A DNA stretch of 36,520 nucleotides from an uncultured Adlercreutzia sp. (GTDB taxonomy: Bacteria; Actinomycetota; Coriobacteriia; Coriobacteriales; Eggerthellaceae): the NCBI GenBank assembly GCA_902478715.1, contig CABSMC010000020.1, positions 1 through 36,520 of the forward strand. The letters run 5' to 3'. Below the pieces are notes generated by a model. It saw only the letters and a program-made list of their open reading frames with translations, did not search any database and was not told the DNA's origin. Made by a program: the position numbers and the translations under genes. This document shows positions 7,952 to 14,763 of this stretch, piece by piece. Every line of letters begins with the position of its first letter. Position 1 is the stretch's first letter.

Positions 7952-8908
7952 ATGGAATATGTGCCCGAGTTGCTCGTGCTGGCGGAAACACTCAGCTACA
8001 CGGAGACGGCGCGAAGGCTGCACATGTCTCATTCGGCTGTGAGCCGTCACGTTGACGCTGTGGAGCGGGCGCTGGGGGCTCGGCTATTTAATCGTACGAC
8101 TCGCAAAGTGGAGCTGACCGATGCGGGACGAGCGGTTATTGCCGACTTCTCTGCCATGCAGGCCCATTACACTCATGTGCTTGATGAGCTTGGTCGACTC
8201 GCGGAGGATGTGCCAGTCATACGACTGAGCTGTCCGGATTTTTGGATACCGTGTTATCTTGAGCCGTTGTTGGCGTTTCTCTCCCTCGAGCAATCTGCTC
8301 TTCGTGTCAAGTTGGAATCGAATCCTCCTGTTGTGGGTTTGAGCGCGGTGGAGGAGGGCCGGTGCGATCTTGCCTTTGGTATCGGGCTTCCCACGGAACT
8401 GAAGCCCCCGATGAACATGAGGTTGTTTCTTCGTGAGAGAATTGTGGCAACGATTCATGAAGACAATGCGTTGGCGGGATGCGAGACGCTAGCGTTGGAG
8501 CAGCTTGCTGGTGAGCCTTTGGTGGTTCTCGACGATCGGGCCGAAGGATTCAGCCGCATGAACGAAGAGATATTGAGATTTTTTACGCAGCGCGGTTGTG
8601 CTCCCTGCGACATACGACGTACTGAGCAGATTGAGACGCTCGGGCTTAAGCTGAGCGAATGCAAAGGATATGCCCTTACGCCTGCGTCGCTGCAGTTTCC
8701 TCATAGGGATTACCTGCGGGCGATCCCCCTTGAGGAAGAGGACATCTCTTTCCCACTGTGCTTCTTTTTTCGCACAGATCGCTTGAGCCCTGCGCTGACC
8801 AGATTTTTCGAATATGCCGAGCGATTTGTCTTGTTGTCGGGGGAGCGCACCGGAGACCTTGCTACTGCTCCGTCATCAGCAAATCGAGCAATTCTTGACG
8901 GGTATTGA
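7952..8908 (+). CDS. LysR-family transcriptional regulator
   Basis: A 318-residue LysR-type regulator. The N-terminal winged helix-turn-helix covers residues 1-60 (LSYTETARRLHMSHSAVSRH, then the wing LFNRTTRKVELTDAGR). An effector-binding domain follows from about residue 88. The ATG at 7952 gives the normal LysR N-terminus. An AGGGGG ribosome site sits closer to in-frame GTG codons at 7940 and 7943, so the protein may be three or four residues longer. It faces the FMN/FAD reductase across 167 bp, the usual arrangement for a LysR activator and its target. Its last 47 bp overlap the 3' end of the truncated luxR gene on the other strand. The GC content looks lower (a sampled line is about 50%) than the roughly 60% typical of the window. 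Confidence 0.93.
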   Translation: MEYVPELLVLAETLSYTETARRLHMSHSAVSRHVDAVERALGARLFNRTTRKVELTDAGRAVIADFSAMQAHYTHVLDELGRLAEDVPVIRLSCPDFWIPCYLEPLLAFLSLEQSALRVKLESNPPVVGLSAVEEGRCDLAFGIGLPTELKPPMNMRLFLRERIVATIHEDNALAGCETLALEQLAGEPLVVLDDRAEGFSRMNEEILRFFTQRGCAPCDIRRTEQIETLGLKLSECKGYALTPASLQFPHRDYLRAIPLEEEDISFPLCFFFRTDRLSPALTRFFEYAERFVLLSGERTGDLATAPSSANRAILDGY

Positions 8909-9420
8909 TGCCGAGCTTCTCGTAGATGTGGCGGGTGTGGGCCTTCGCGGTGCCCTCGGCGATGATGAGTTCGTGGGCCACGCCGGAAAGCGACTTGCCC
9001 TGAGCAAGCAGCTCCATCACTTCTCGTTCGCGCGGCGTGAGGCGGCGCGCTTCGGCCACGGCGGCGCAGCGGCGGGCCAGACGCGTGCGCTCGTTCTCCT
9101 CGGGTGGTCGCTTGCCCATGAAGGCGATGCCCCAGCGCTCGCCGATCTCGCGTTCGTTAAGCACGAGAGTTGCCACCGCCACAATGGCTGCAATGGCGAC
9201 TACGGCACCGATGGCCGGTCCCGTGCCTCCGAACAGGCCGGATCCATCGAAGAGGAGCGATCCCTCGCGGCCGACCCAACCCACGAGCAGCAACGATTCC
9301 TCGATGCCGAACAGCAGAAGCGCACTTACGCCGAAGCGCTTGGAGATGTCGCAGAGGAACAGAAACACGATGGCGTTGAAGAGCATCACGCCCAGGGCTG
9401 TGCAGAAACTGCCGGCCAAA
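8862..9420 (-). pseudogene. 5'-truncated LuxR-family membrane regulator (fragment)
   Basis: Only the C-terminal part remains, about 185 residues. It has the last membrane segments (LGVMLFNAIVFLFLCDISKRFG and two more) and an intact LuxR DNA-binding domain (LTPREREVMELLAQGKSLSG, then HTRHIYEKLGINTRQELL). Complete relatives, such as the one at 9870-11252, have about 460 residues with roughly 12 membrane segments. Upstream of about 9420 the reading frame runs into the antisense of a flavoprotein fragment, so promoter, start and the first membrane segments are gone. The reading frame stays open through the junction, giving a false 318-codon ORF. The exact breakpoint, about 9395-9425, cannot be fixed without an intact homologue. 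Confidence 0.85.
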
Positions 9421-9815
9421 TTGCCGCCGACACGGAATCGGGCGCCTACGAGTTGGATGCCGCAGCCGTGCAGAAAACGGTGGATCACTACAACGAGCTT
9501 TGCGCCAAGGGCTCCGATGACGACTTCGGCAAGAACCCCACCTTCATGCGCGCCATCGACACGCCGCCGTTCATCGTGGTGCCCCACGAGTTCGGCATGG
9601 GACTTTCGGCCATCATCGGCGGTCTGTTGATAAACGCCAATAACCAGGTGCTGAAGGCCGACGAGCACACGCCCATCGATGGCCTGTTCGCCGTGGGCAA
9701 CGTGTCCGGCTGCTTCTACGGCGGCGTCGACTATCCCATGGACGTGCTGGGGCTTTCCATCGGTCGCGCCATCACCGGCGGCTACCTCGCCGGCAAGCAC
9801 GTAGCGGCCCTGTAG
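9400..9815 (+). pseudogene. 5'-truncated FAD-dependent reductase (C-terminal fragment)
   Basis: This is the last 135 or so codons of a fumarate-reductase-type flavoprotein. Landmarks are LDAAAVQKTVDHYNELCAKG, then IDTPPFIVVP, DGLFAVGNVSGCFYGGVDYP and SIGRAITGGYLAGKHVAAL before the stop. The signal peptide, FAD-binding GxGxxG and most of the substrate domain are missing. The frame stays open upstream only because it reads antisense through the luxR fragment. It points away from that fragment, exactly as in an intact divergent luxR/flavoprotein pair whose central part has been removed. It cannot bind FAD and is very probably inactive. Confidence 0.88.
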
Positions 9816-9837
9816 CACCTTCCCACACCCTCCCCAC

Positions 9838-9863
9838 GAGAGCCCGCCATCCCGCGGGCTCTC
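9838..9863. terminator. Hairpin between convergent genes, probable bidirectional terminator
   Basis: GAGAGCCCGC (9838-9847) pairs perfectly with GCGGGCTCTC (9854-9863) around a 6-nt loop. It lies between the flavoprotein fragment (plus) and a luxR gene (minus), both of which end here. The T-tract is weak on both sides. Confidence 0.6.
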
Positions 9864-9869
9864 GCTCTG

Positions 9870-11252
9870 TCAGTAGGCGTCGATCAGCTGTTGTAGCTCC
9901 TTCTTGCTATGGACGTCGAGCTTGGTATACAGGCGGCGCGCGTGGCCCTTCACGGTGTTCTCGGTGATGAACAGTGTCTCGGCGATATAGGCCTTACTGC
10001 GGCCTCGGCACAGCATCTGCATGACTTCCAGCTCCCGCGCGGTCAGGTGGTGCTGGGCAGCCACGGTGCGGCAACGCTCGTCGATGCTTTCGAAATCCTG
10101 GGGCGCGGGGCGACGCTCACTCGATAAGTCGTGGAAGATCAGCTTCATGCTACGGTCGCGCGTTTCCAGGCAAAAGGCGCTCGCAAGAGCGACGACGTAC
10201 AAGAGCACCGTCGTGTATTTATAGGAGTCGCCGAGAAGGGGCGCGACGAGGGCTAGCAGCGACCCAGCGAAGATGGGCAGGGTGTAGCAGCACCAGCCGA
10301 TGCCGAACACCAGGGGAGCGGGGATGGAGCTGTGATGGGCGATGTCGGCCAAGGTGAGCCAGACGAACAACACAATGAAATTGAGCGACACGGCGACGAA
10401 GAAGGGCTGCACCGAGGACGCGGGCAGGAGGATGTCGATGAGAAAGCCCGTGGCTAGCAGAAACATGACGATGCGCCAGAGCTGCACAAAATCGAAGGAG
10501 CGCTTCAGAGCGAACACGTACGCCAGCACAAGGGCACAGAGGACAAGTTCGCAAGCGCGCTCGCCGAGGAAGAGCGGCAAAGTGTCGAACACTCGATGGG
10601 GCGCCTGCAGCGCGAGCATGGATCCGTTTGCGATGCTGAATATCGCGAAAACGAGTACGACCTTCCAAAGTGCTGCCACATCTCGGGGCTCGAAGAGAAC
10701 CGATGTCGGTGCGGTTTCCAGAGGCATTTTCAGCGCTCGATTGCAGAAGAGGGCCGACAGAAGCGGAATCATGCAGCAAAACATCGCCATGGGAAACGCC
10801 GGCAGAACGATGAGAGCGGTTTTCGCGAGTGCGGAGACGATGCCGGCACCGAAAAGGTAGAGAATGGCGCGGCGCAGCCCAATGCGTTGGTAGAAGTCGC
10901 CCCACCAGAGATAGAGCCCCGAGAAGCCAATGCCGCCGATTGCCATGCCGACGACGGCGCCTGCGCCCCAGCCTTCTGCCGTTGCGAAAACGATGACGAT
11001 GCTGCCCGCGCAGCCGAGGACGGCCGAGCCCCATCCAAGAAGGCGGGCAGCTTGGCTGCGCTGTGCTTGCGGGCGGCAGGCCAGGGCGATGCCCCCGATC
11101 ACCATGGCGACGGAAACGACCAGATACAGGCTCGACCACGGAATGGTGTCTGGCAGTGCGGTGTTGGTGGTATTGGCCCAGAAAATCCAGACATGTTGCG
11201 TCCAAATGCCAAAGGGCGCAATCTTTGTTAGCCCTCCACGTAACTTTCCCAT
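9870..11252 (-). CDS. LuxR-family regulator with multi-spanning membrane domain
   Basis: A 460-residue protein with about 12 predicted membrane segments over residues 1-360 and a cytoplasmic C-terminal LuxR helix-turn-helix (LTARELEVMQMLCRGRSKAY, then ENTVKGHARRLYTKLDVHSKKELQQL). There is no receiver domain, so the membrane part may sense a ligand directly. This architecture is abundant in Eggerthellaceae next to flavin reductases. The ATG at 11252 is chosen for the AGGGGAG ribosome site and MGKLRGG start; the frame remains open far upstream but lacks such signals. A TATAAT box lies at 11297-11292. It is divergent from the intact flavoprotein at 11599 and probably controls it. How the membrane-tethered HTH reaches DNA is not evident from the sequence. 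Confidence 0.93.
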   Translation of the reverse strand: MGKLRGGLTKIAPFGIWTQHVWIFWANTTNTALPDTIPWSSLYLVVSVAMVIGGIALACRPQAQRSQAARLLGWGSAVLGCAGSIVIVFATAEGWGAGAVVGMAIGGIGFSGLYLWWGDFYQRIGLRRAILYLFGAGIVSALAKTALIVLPAFPMAMFCCMIPLLSALFCNRALKMPLETAPTSVLFEPRDVAALWKVVLVFAIFSIANGSMLALQAPHRVFDTLPLFLGERACELVLCALVLAYVFALKRSFDFVQLWRIVMFLLATGFLIDILLPASSVQPFFVAVSLNFIVLFVWLTLADIAHHSSIPAPLVFGIGWCCYTLPIFAGSLLALVAPLLGDSYKYTTVLLYVVALASAFCLETRDRSMKLIFHDLSSERRPAPQDFESIDERCRTVAAQHHLTARELEVMQMLCRGRSKAYIAETLFITENTVKGHARRLYTKLDVHSKKELQQLIDAY

Positions 11253-11598
11253 GATCTCCCCTGTGTACCACTTCGCTTGCTTGCGGAAAAGATTATAGCG
11301 TTCGCATGGGCTGGAACGTGGCGATATGACTGAGAAAGTAACTAAGGGCACATGGCTGTGACCAGGTATTTTGCAAATTGAACCCTTTTCGGGTGCCTGT
11401 TTGACCCCTTTTGTGGCTTTCTGGGGAAGACCCAGAGCGCCTAAGGTGTCCGCATTGCGAAGGGAGGTCGGTCGCAAAGAGCGTTGGAGCACTGCGACGT
11501 TGAGCAAGATTCGGCAAGCTTGATGGCGCGTCGTCTCCGCCCATGACGAATGGCCGTCTTTCCTTAGAGGGAACGTACCTGCAAGGAGGAGTAACATC
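11253..11598. promoter_or_regulatory. Divergent luxR/flavoprotein control region
   Basis: This 346-bp region has no gene. The minus-strand -10 for luxR is TATAAT at 11297-11292, with no good -35, suggesting activator dependence. Two imperfect direct repeats, TTGAACCCTTTTC (11378-11390) and TTGACCCCTTTTG (11401-11413), are spaced 23 bp apart, about two helical turns, and are candidate binding sites for the LuxR protein. A strong ribosome site, AAGGAGG, precedes the flavoprotein ATG. I could not assign a confident plus-strand promoter. Confidence 0.5.
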
Positions 11599-13233
11599 AT
11601 GAGCGATTTGAATCTCACCCCTACTCGTCGCAACTTCATCAAGGCTGCTGGAGCTGCCATGCTTGTTGGCGCCGCGGGCGCTGCTTTCGGCTGCGCGCCG
11701 CAGAGCAAGAGCGAGAGCGCGAACAGCAACGCTTCGGCCGAGTCTGTCGATGAGATCGCCTGGGACGGCGAGTATGACGTCATCGTTGTCGGCGGCGGCG
11801 CCGCGGGTCTTGCGACTGCGGCTACGGTGGCTTCCGAGGGCGAGGGCAAGACCTGCCTTCTCGTGGAGAAGACGGCAAACTGCGGCGGCAACAGCTTCGC
11901 CTCCTCGGGCTTCTGCATGACGGCCGAGGATGCCGATGCGATTCTGGATACCTACATCGATGGCCTGCAGGGCGGCACGAACTGCACGCCCCAGGATGTG
12001 CTCAAGGTGTATTGCGAAGGCATCACCCAGAACTACGATTGGCTGGTGGGTCTGGGCGCCGAGCCCTATATGCAGAACCTCGGCATCGGTTATGAGGGGC
12101 ATCAGTCTACTCAGAATCCCGAGTACCCCGAGATCGACGGCGGCCAGTATATGGGTGCGCTGCGCTTCACGGGTGGTGAGGACAAGTCGGGTCCGGCTCA
12201 CATCGCCATCTTCCTGCAGCAGTACGTGCAAGCGGCCGAGGCGGTCGATTACCAGACCAACACGCCGATGGAGGCGCTTGTGCAGGATCCTGCGACGGGC
12301 AAGGTGCTCGGCATTGTGGCCGACGGGAAGTACTACAAGGCTCGCGGCGGCGTGGTGATGTGCACCGGCGGTTTCGAGAACGACGCCGAGTACATGGAGC
12401 AGTTCTGCGGCATGATGGGCGTGACCCCCGCGGCGGCCACTGAGAACACGGCCGACGGGCATCGCGCTTGCGCCAAGGCCGGTGCGGCTATGTGGCACAT
12501 GCATTCCGGCGCCATGTTCTGGCTCGCTCCGCGCAATCTCGACAACACCGCCTTTACCCAGACACAGCCGACGGGGCTTACTAAGGAGTTCGGCATCACT
12601 GTGGGCATCAACGGGCGCCGCTTCTACATGGATTGGGACGCGTGCGCTGCGGGCAACCTTCTGCCCATTGGCAGCGATCTGACTACCAACGTGGGCTTCC
12701 GCCATGGCGCGACCCAGTGGGGCGGCCGTTGGATTCACCTGCAGATGCCCGAGAAGGCCTGGTTCGTGTTCGACGCCGACGGTCTGGCTGCCGGCGCACT
12801 GCCTGAGGGGCTGACGAGCGACCCCGTGGCCGAGGGTTGGGCCTTGAGTGCTGACAGTCTGGCCGACCTCGCTGCGGCTATTGAGGTACCGGCCGAGGAG
12901 CTGGAGAAGACCGTCGCCACCTGGAACGGTTACTGCGACGGAGGCGCTGATCTGGCCTTCTATCGTCCCGAGAACACACTGAACAAGGTGGCGAAGGCCC
13001 CGTTCTACGCCATGCTGTGCACGCCGACGTTGTTGAACACCGACGGTGGTCCGGTGCGCGACGCCGAGGCCCGCATCCTCGACCCTTATGGTGACCCCAT
13101 TCCGAATCTGTACTCGGCAGGTGAGTTCGGTTCCATCTGGGGTGCCATGTACCAGGGCACCGGCAACATCGCCGAGTGCTGCGTTTTCGGCCGCATTGCC
13201 GCCCGCAACGCGCTGGCGGGAGCCTCCGCGTAA
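11599..13233 (+). CDS. Exported FAD-dependent oxidoreductase (intact)
   Basis: A 544-residue flavoprotein with a TAT-type N-terminus (TRRNFIKAAG, Arg10-Arg11) and a lipobox-like AFGC (Cys32), so it is probably exported and lipid-anchored. FAD binding is shown by GGGAAG at residues 65-70 followed by LLVEK and CGGNSFASSG. The C-terminal FAD-closing segment reads YSAGEFGSIWGAMYQGTGNI. It belongs to the FAD-binding-2 superfamily (fumarate reductase, ketosteroid dehydrogenase and related enzymes) but has no FMN domain. GINGRRFYMD sits at the place of the conserved active-site GxRFxxE region, with Asp instead of Glu. The start ATG has AAGGAGG 9 bases upstream. It is divergent from an intact LuxR membrane regulator and followed by a terminator, so it forms a single-gene unit. 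The substrate is unknown. Confidence 0.93.
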   Translation: MSDLNLTPTRRNFIKAAGAAMLVGAAGAAFGCAPQSKSESANSNASAESVDEIAWDGEYDVIVVGGGAAGLATAATVASEGEGKTCLLVEKTANCGGNSFASSGFCMTAEDADAILDTYIDGLQGGTNCTPQDVLKVYCEGITQNYDWLVGLGAEPYMQNLGIGYEGHQSTQNPEYPEIDGGQYMGALRFTGGEDKSGPAHIAIFLQQYVQAAEAVDYQTNTPMEALVQDPATGKVLGIVADGKYYKARGGVVMCTGGFENDAEYMEQFCGMMGVTPAAATENTADGHRACAKAGAAMWHMHSGAMFWLAPRNLDNTAFTQTQPTGLTKEFGITVGINGRRFYMDWDACAAGNLLPIGSDLTTNVGFRHGATQWGGRWIHLQMPEKAWFVFDADGLAAGALPEGLTSDPVAEGWALSADSLADLAAAIEVPAEELEKTVATWNGYCDGGADLAFYRPENTLNKVAKAPFYAMLCTPTLLNTDGGPVRDAEARILDPYGDPIPNLYSAGEFGSIWGAMYQGTGNIAECCVFGRIAARNALAGASA

Positions 13234-13326
13234 GGAGCAAACCGCGCGCCGCAAGGAGCAATACGTGCGCTGTATAAGAAGCGTTGCTCGTGCGGCGTAA
13301 GCAGCAGTTTCCATAGCCTATCCCGT

Positions 13327-13362
13327 GCCCCGGTGCCTTCCCTCCCTGCGCCGGGGCTTTCT
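13327..13362 (+). terminator. Rho-independent terminator after the flavoprotein
   Basis: GCCCCGGTGC (13327-13336) pairs with GCGCCGGGGC (13348-13357), with one T-G wobble and an 11-nt loop, followed by TTTCTC. It is about 95 bp downstream of the stop at 13233. Confidence 0.8.
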
Positions 13363-13407
13363 CAGAAGTGAAATATTTTGCACCTTGTCGGCTCGAGGCT
13401 TGAAAAT

Positions 13408-13558
13408 TGGCAAGTTTCTCGAGGTTTTCGACGTGCTCTATCGGTCTCGCTCGCCCGTGGGGCGAGAATGGGCTGCAAACTGCTCGATTTTGGCTTTATG
13501 CAGCGTGCTCCGGAGTCTTATGCGAGTTACGACGTCGAAAACCTCGAGAAACTTGCCA
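13408..13558. repeat. Perfect 27-bp inverted repeat in noncoding DNA
   Basis: The arm at 13408-13434 (begins TGGCAAGTTTCTCGAGG) is exactly complementary to the arm at 13532-13558, with 97 bp between. That spacer has its own small hairpin (CTCGCC near 13452 with GGCGAG). A second inverted repeat, CCTTACGA (13597-13604) with TCGTAAGG (13619-13626), lies just before the next gene. The whole gene-free stretch 13234-13687 holds the flavoprotein terminator, this element, that smaller palindrome and the promoter region of the next gene. Confidence 0.85.
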
Positions 13559-13687
13559 GATTTGAGGCATGCGAAAGTATAGGAGGCCTTTCGCTCCCTT
13601 ACGACAATGAAAGTCGATTCGTAAGGCGTGGGGGCGGAGAAGGGGCTATACTGGCAGCATGACATTTCGAAACAGGAGGTATCTCCC

Positions 13688-14233
13688 ATGACTGACCAGC
13701 AGAATCCCTTCAGCACCATGCCCGAGCCGCCCGCTGCGCCCGATCCGGCCCAGGCTTTCGACAACGCGCAGGGCCAGGCCGCGCAGTCCTACGACGCCGA
13801 CCAAACCGCTCAGCAGGCTTACGACCCCTACCAGGCCCAGGCGCAGCAACCCTACGGCGCCGGCCAGGGCTATGACCCCTATCAGGCCCAGCAAACCTAC
13901 CAGCAGCCCTATCAGGCTACCTACGAGCAGCCGCAGCCGGCTTATCAGCAAGTGTACGCCCAGCCCGTGGCTCCGGCGGCGCCTGCGGCCCTCTATCCCA
14001 TGACCGACACCGACCGCAATCTGCGCCTGGTGGCGTTCATCTTCTGCATTCTGTCTCTGGTGGGCTCGTGCTGGCTCATCATTCCGCTGGCGTGGATGAT
14101 CCCCATGTCGGTCATCTCCTGGGGCATCTATAAGGGCACCAAGGCCAACACCGTCGCCTTCGACGTGTGCACCCTCATCTTCTGTTCGCTGGTGGCCGGT
14201 ATCTTGCTGTTGTGTTCGAACAAGGACCGGTAG
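13688..14233 (+). CDS. Small membrane protein with Q/P/Y-rich disordered N-terminus
   Basis: A 181-residue protein. The first 105 or so residues are low-complexity, rich in Gln, Ala, Pro and Tyr, with repeated YDPYQAQ/YQQPYQ-like units. Two or three hydrophobic segments follow (LVAFIFCILSLVGSCWLIIPLAWMI is split here as LVAFIFCILSLVG and WLIIPLAWMIPMSVISWGI; then FDVCTLIFCSLVAGILLL), and a short charged tail ends it. The ATG at 13688 has AGGAGGT 7 bases upstream. A TATACT box at 13647-13652 may be its -10. The layout resembles small actinobacterial membrane proteins with Tyr/Pro-rich cytoplasmic tails. I do not recognise a specific family and no function can be assigned. Confidence 0.85.
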   Translation: MTDQQNPFSTMPEPPAAPDPAQAFDNAQGQAAQSYDADQTAQQAYDPYQAQAQQPYGAGQGYDPYQAQQTYQQPYQATYEQPQPAYQQVYAQPVAPAAPAALYPMTDTDRNLRLVAFIFCILSLVGSCWLIIPLAWMIPMSVISWGIYKGTKANTVAFDVCTLIFCSLVAGILLLCSNKDR

Positions 14234-14408
14234 AAGGCGCCATTTGCAGAGCTTGTCAGTTCGCAAGCTGGCGAGTCTGGGTGACTTGGCATTTTGTGCG
14301 CACAGCTTCGTAGCCCACGATTTTGCGCGTGCGCAGCTTCGCGGCCTGCAAACTGCGTGGTCTCGTGATTTTGAAAACGCGTCGTCGCCAAACATGCAGC
14401 CGGCCAAG
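14234..14408 (+). other. Noncoding stretch between a gene and its distant terminator
   Basis: These 175 bp lie between the stop of the Q/P-rich membrane protein and a strong terminator. They contain a small hairpin (AGCTTG with CAAGCT near 14258-14275) and two related segments with a TTTTGTGCGCACAGCTTCG / TTTTGCGCGTGCGCAGCTTCG pattern. There is no convincing ORF. It could be a long 3' UTR or a small RNA. The rest of the gap, 14448-14763, is covered by the inverted-repeat entry; beyond it I see nothing. Confidence 0.35.
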
Positions 14409-14447
14409 GGCGCGCCGGGCTAACAGCCCAGGCGCGCCTTCTTTTTG
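14409..14447 (+). terminator. Strong Rho-independent terminator
   Basis: GGCGCGCC plus GGGCT (14409-14421) pairs with AGCCC, a bulged A, and GGCGCGCC (14425-14438), giving a 13-bp stem with a 3-nt loop, followed by TTCTTTTT. It is the clearest plus-strand terminator in the window. Confidence 0.9.
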
Positions 14448-14476
14448 CTCCACGTCTCTTTCGTTCCGTGATCCCC

Positions 14477-14638
14477 GTGACAAAACAAGGCTTTCCCATG
14501 CACAAAAAGCGACTTATATAGACATTCGGGGATGCGAAAAGGGAGAAAGAACGCTATATAAGCCTCAAAACGTGCCCCTCGCTGTTTCAAAGTCTATATA
14601 AGTCGATTTTTGTGCACGAAGCCCCCTCATTTTGTCAC
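14477..14638. repeat. 47-bp imperfect inverted repeat, MITE-like
   Basis: The left arm is 14477-14523 and the right arm 14592-14638. The outer 9 bases (GTGACAAAA / TTTTGTCAC) are exact. The inner 25 bases pair with one mismatch (TGCACAAAAAGCGACTTATA is the start of the left inner block). The middle 13 bases are diverged. The 68-bp centre carries a further CTATATAAG, matching part of the arms. There is no ORF. It may be a small nonautonomous element, a structured RNA or a pair of opposed promoters. Confidence 0.8.
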
Positions 14639-14763
14639 TGTTGGAGCTGGGTCGGCAGCGCACTGGGCAGGTTTCTCCAACGAGTACGGAAAGATTTTCC
14701 GAGTACTTCATCTACCTATGGATTTGGCCGCACGGCCGCTACAGGTTTGGAGCGCTCGTTGCG

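Noticed and set aside
8814..9815. Single 333-codon plus-strand gene
   Set aside because: The first two thirds are antisense to the luxR fragment. Only the last 135 or so codons are real flavoprotein sequence.
8862..9818. Complete 318-residue LuxR regulator
   Set aside because: The N-terminal 130 codons are antisense to the flavoprotein fragment, so this is a truncated gene.
11293..13314. 673-codon open frame on the minus strand opposite the intact flavoprotein
   Set aside because: It is antisense to a clear TAT-exported flavoprotein, with no family motifs and low-complexity His/Arg-rich sequence. Long antisense frames are expected in GC-rich DNA.
14323..14601. 92-codon plus-strand ORF
   Set aside because: It runs through a strong terminator and into an inverted repeat and has no ribosome site.
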